From DATKDP01 sp035546335 (lineage in GTDB: Bacteria; Acidobacteriota; Thermoanaerobaculia; Gp7-AA8): a DNA stretch of 13,690 nucleotides. A program made the position numbers and the translations under genes. The DNA lies in contig DATKDP010000146.1 of assembly GCA_035546335.1 (NCBI GenBank), positions 1 through 13,690 on the forward strand, given 5' to 3'. This document shows, piece after piece, positions 12,833 to 13,690 of the stretch (position 1 is the first letter of the stretch; every line of letters begins with the position of its first letter). A model generated the notes under the pieces. The model was not told the DNA's origin and did not search any database. It saw only the letters and a list, made by a program, of their open reading frames with translations.

Positions 12833-13486
12833 ATGCAAAACACGATGAAATCAGTTGTGGCGATCCTCTTGCTGCTCCTCCTGACGGCCTGCAGCGTCTC
12901 CGAGCAGCGAAAACAGACGCTCGCGCGAGGCGCACTTTCGATCGTGATCGAAACGCTCTTCCGCCTTTCGGCTCCAGCATCCAATGACGACGAGACGACG
13001 ATCGCGCCGGTGATTCGTCGAGTCGCGGCGAACGAAGGCTCCGCCGAAGTGCAGGCTGCCGGGCCGACCTCACGGGGCGACGATCGTTCAATCGCCGCGC
13101 GAGCAGAGCCAGAGAGCGTGGGACGAGCCGATCTCATCGCAGTCACCGCGAATGCGACTCTCCCCGATCATCTCCTTCACCGCCTCGCCCTCTCCACTTC
13201 GCCGGAGGCAGGCTGCGGCAATCAGGAGACACTCGTCGCCGACCTTCCTCTCGGCGCGAACATCACCAGCATCGTTCGCGATCAGTGCATCGAGCTGCGC
13301 AAAACGCCACGAAAGCGAGCATCCGCCCCCCGGCTGACGGTGAGGATGAAGACGATTCCCGAAGCGTTTTCCAGGATCGTGACAGTGGAGATCCTCGAGG
13401 CGCCCCAGCCACCCCTCCGCATGCCGAACGAAATGGGGCAGCCGGTTCCCGTGGCGCGGCCCACCGAGTCGCTGATCGGCCTCTGA
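12833..13486 (+). CDS. Orphan lipoprotein of unknown function
   Basis: 217 aa. Residues 1-20 are a lipoprotein signal (MKSVVAILLLLLLTAC) with lipobox LTAC, so Cys20 should be lipidated after cleavage. Ser at +2 favours transfer to the outer membrane. The start at 12833 is supported by an AAGGAAG ribosome site about 8 nt upstream; another in-frame ATG four codons later is less likely. Residues 20-95 are polar and low in structure. The rest has two cysteines about 23 apart (around 128 and 151) that could form a disulfide, and ends in a proline-rich tail (EAPQPPLRMPNEMGQPVP). I recognise no family. It lies alone between the duplicated block and the second palindrome, with inverted heptamer arrays further out, and has no operon partner. 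Confidence 0.72.
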   Translation: MQNTMKSVVAILLLLLLTACSVSEQRKQTLARGALSIVIETLFRLSAPASNDDETTIAPVIRRVAANEGSAEVQAAGPTSRGDDRSIAARAEPESVGRADLIAVTANATLPDHLLHRLALSTSPEAGCGNQETLVADLPLGANITSIVRDQCIELRKTPRKRASAPRLTVRMKTIPEAFSRIVTVEILEAPQPPLRMPNEMGQPVPVARPTESLIGL

Positions 13487-13494
13487 CGACTCCC

Positions 13495-13607
13495 GTCATC
13501 CTGAGCGAAGCGGCGGGGAGGGCGTGAGTGAAGGATCTGCGTTCTTACACAGTTGCCGATCGCAGATCCTTCACTCACACCCACCCCGCCGCCTCGTTCA
13601 GGATGAC
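13495..13607. repeat. Palindromic intergenic repeat, copy B
   Basis: The same element as at 8-120: left arm from GTCATCCTGAGCGAAGC to GAAGGATC, right arm from GATCCTTCACTCACACCC to GTTCAGGATGAC. The 27-nt loop is the reverse complement of the loop in copy A at 25 of 27 positions. The left flank ACTCCC is shared with copy A. It begins 8 bp after the lipoprotein stop codon and could fold as a large stem-loop in that mRNA. Confidence 0.8.
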
Positions 13608-13608
13608 A

Positions 13609-13690
13609 CCTTCACGCTTCACTCTTCACTCTTCACCCTTCACTCTTCACCCTTCACCCTTCACCCTTCACCCTTCACCCTTCACCCTTC
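13609..13690. repeat. Heptamer array CTTCACC, inverted partner of the TGAAGGG array
   Basis: About eleven 7-bp units of the CTTCACC/CTTCACT type, the reverse complement of the array at 12250-12312. It starts within two bases of the end of the palindrome and runs off the window, so its full length is unknown. Confidence 0.85.

Noticed and set aside
8..13607. A composite transposon bounded by the two palindromes
   Set aside because: There is no transposase anywhere in the window. The enclosed genes look like ordinary chromosomal genes, and no target duplication flanks the pair.

Overview
The window looks like a chromosomal stretch from a high-GC, Gram-negative, Acidobacteriota-like bacterium. 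The clues are a VWFA-related protein of the type abundant in Acidobacteria, an M14 peptidase with an extra C-terminal domain, several signal-peptide proteins, and a lipoprotein with a clear lipobox. I see no rRNA, tRNA, CRISPR array, transposase or phage gene. The taxon is inferred from gene content only.

Layout, left to right. A palindromic repeat (8-120) is followed by a secreted VWA-type protein (292-1980). Next is a gene-poor stretch (1981-2516) that is a nested set of inverted 7-bp and 6-bp repeats around a small minus-strand coding remnant. Then come three co-directional genes: an exported DGSG-repeat protein of DUF4097 type (2517-3236), a TANGO2/NRDE-type protein (3341-4141), and a 5'-nucleotidase-like exported metallophosphatase (4138-5676). 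The last two overlap by ATGA and should be one transcript. The phosphatase converges on, and overlaps by 28 bp, a minus-strand exported M14 zinc carboxypeptidase-like protein (5649-8210). Upstream of that on the minus strand lie signal peptidase I (8416-9126), a second heptamer-repeat zone (9225-9545), and an exported protein with a C-terminal membrane anchor (9537-10247). A palindrome-rich divergent spacer separates it from an exported HExxH/TPR protein (10435-12252). The right end (12253-13690) holds a third heptamer array, a tandem ~173-bp duplication, an orphan lipoprotein gene (12833-13486), a second copy of the terminal palindrome (13495-13607), and a further heptamer array running off the window.

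Most gene products act outside the cytoplasm: seven of the nine have a signal peptide or lipobox, and an eighth is signal peptidase I, which processes such proteins. The common theme is cell-envelope and nutrient/peptide processing rather than one pathway.

The most unusual content is between the genes. Three loci carry arrays of different 7-bp units (GAAACYA-type, TAGAGGC-type, TGAAGGG-type), arranged as inverted arms with the purine-rich strand reading inwards. Each unit contains a stop trinucleotide, so an array closes all three frames when read inwards, and two arrays begin in phase with the stop codon of the adjacent gene. The palindromic repeat occurs twice, with arms apparently in the same orientation but the 27-nt loop inverted. 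Two genes also have a -10 box placed so that their mRNAs should be leaderless, which fixes their start codons.
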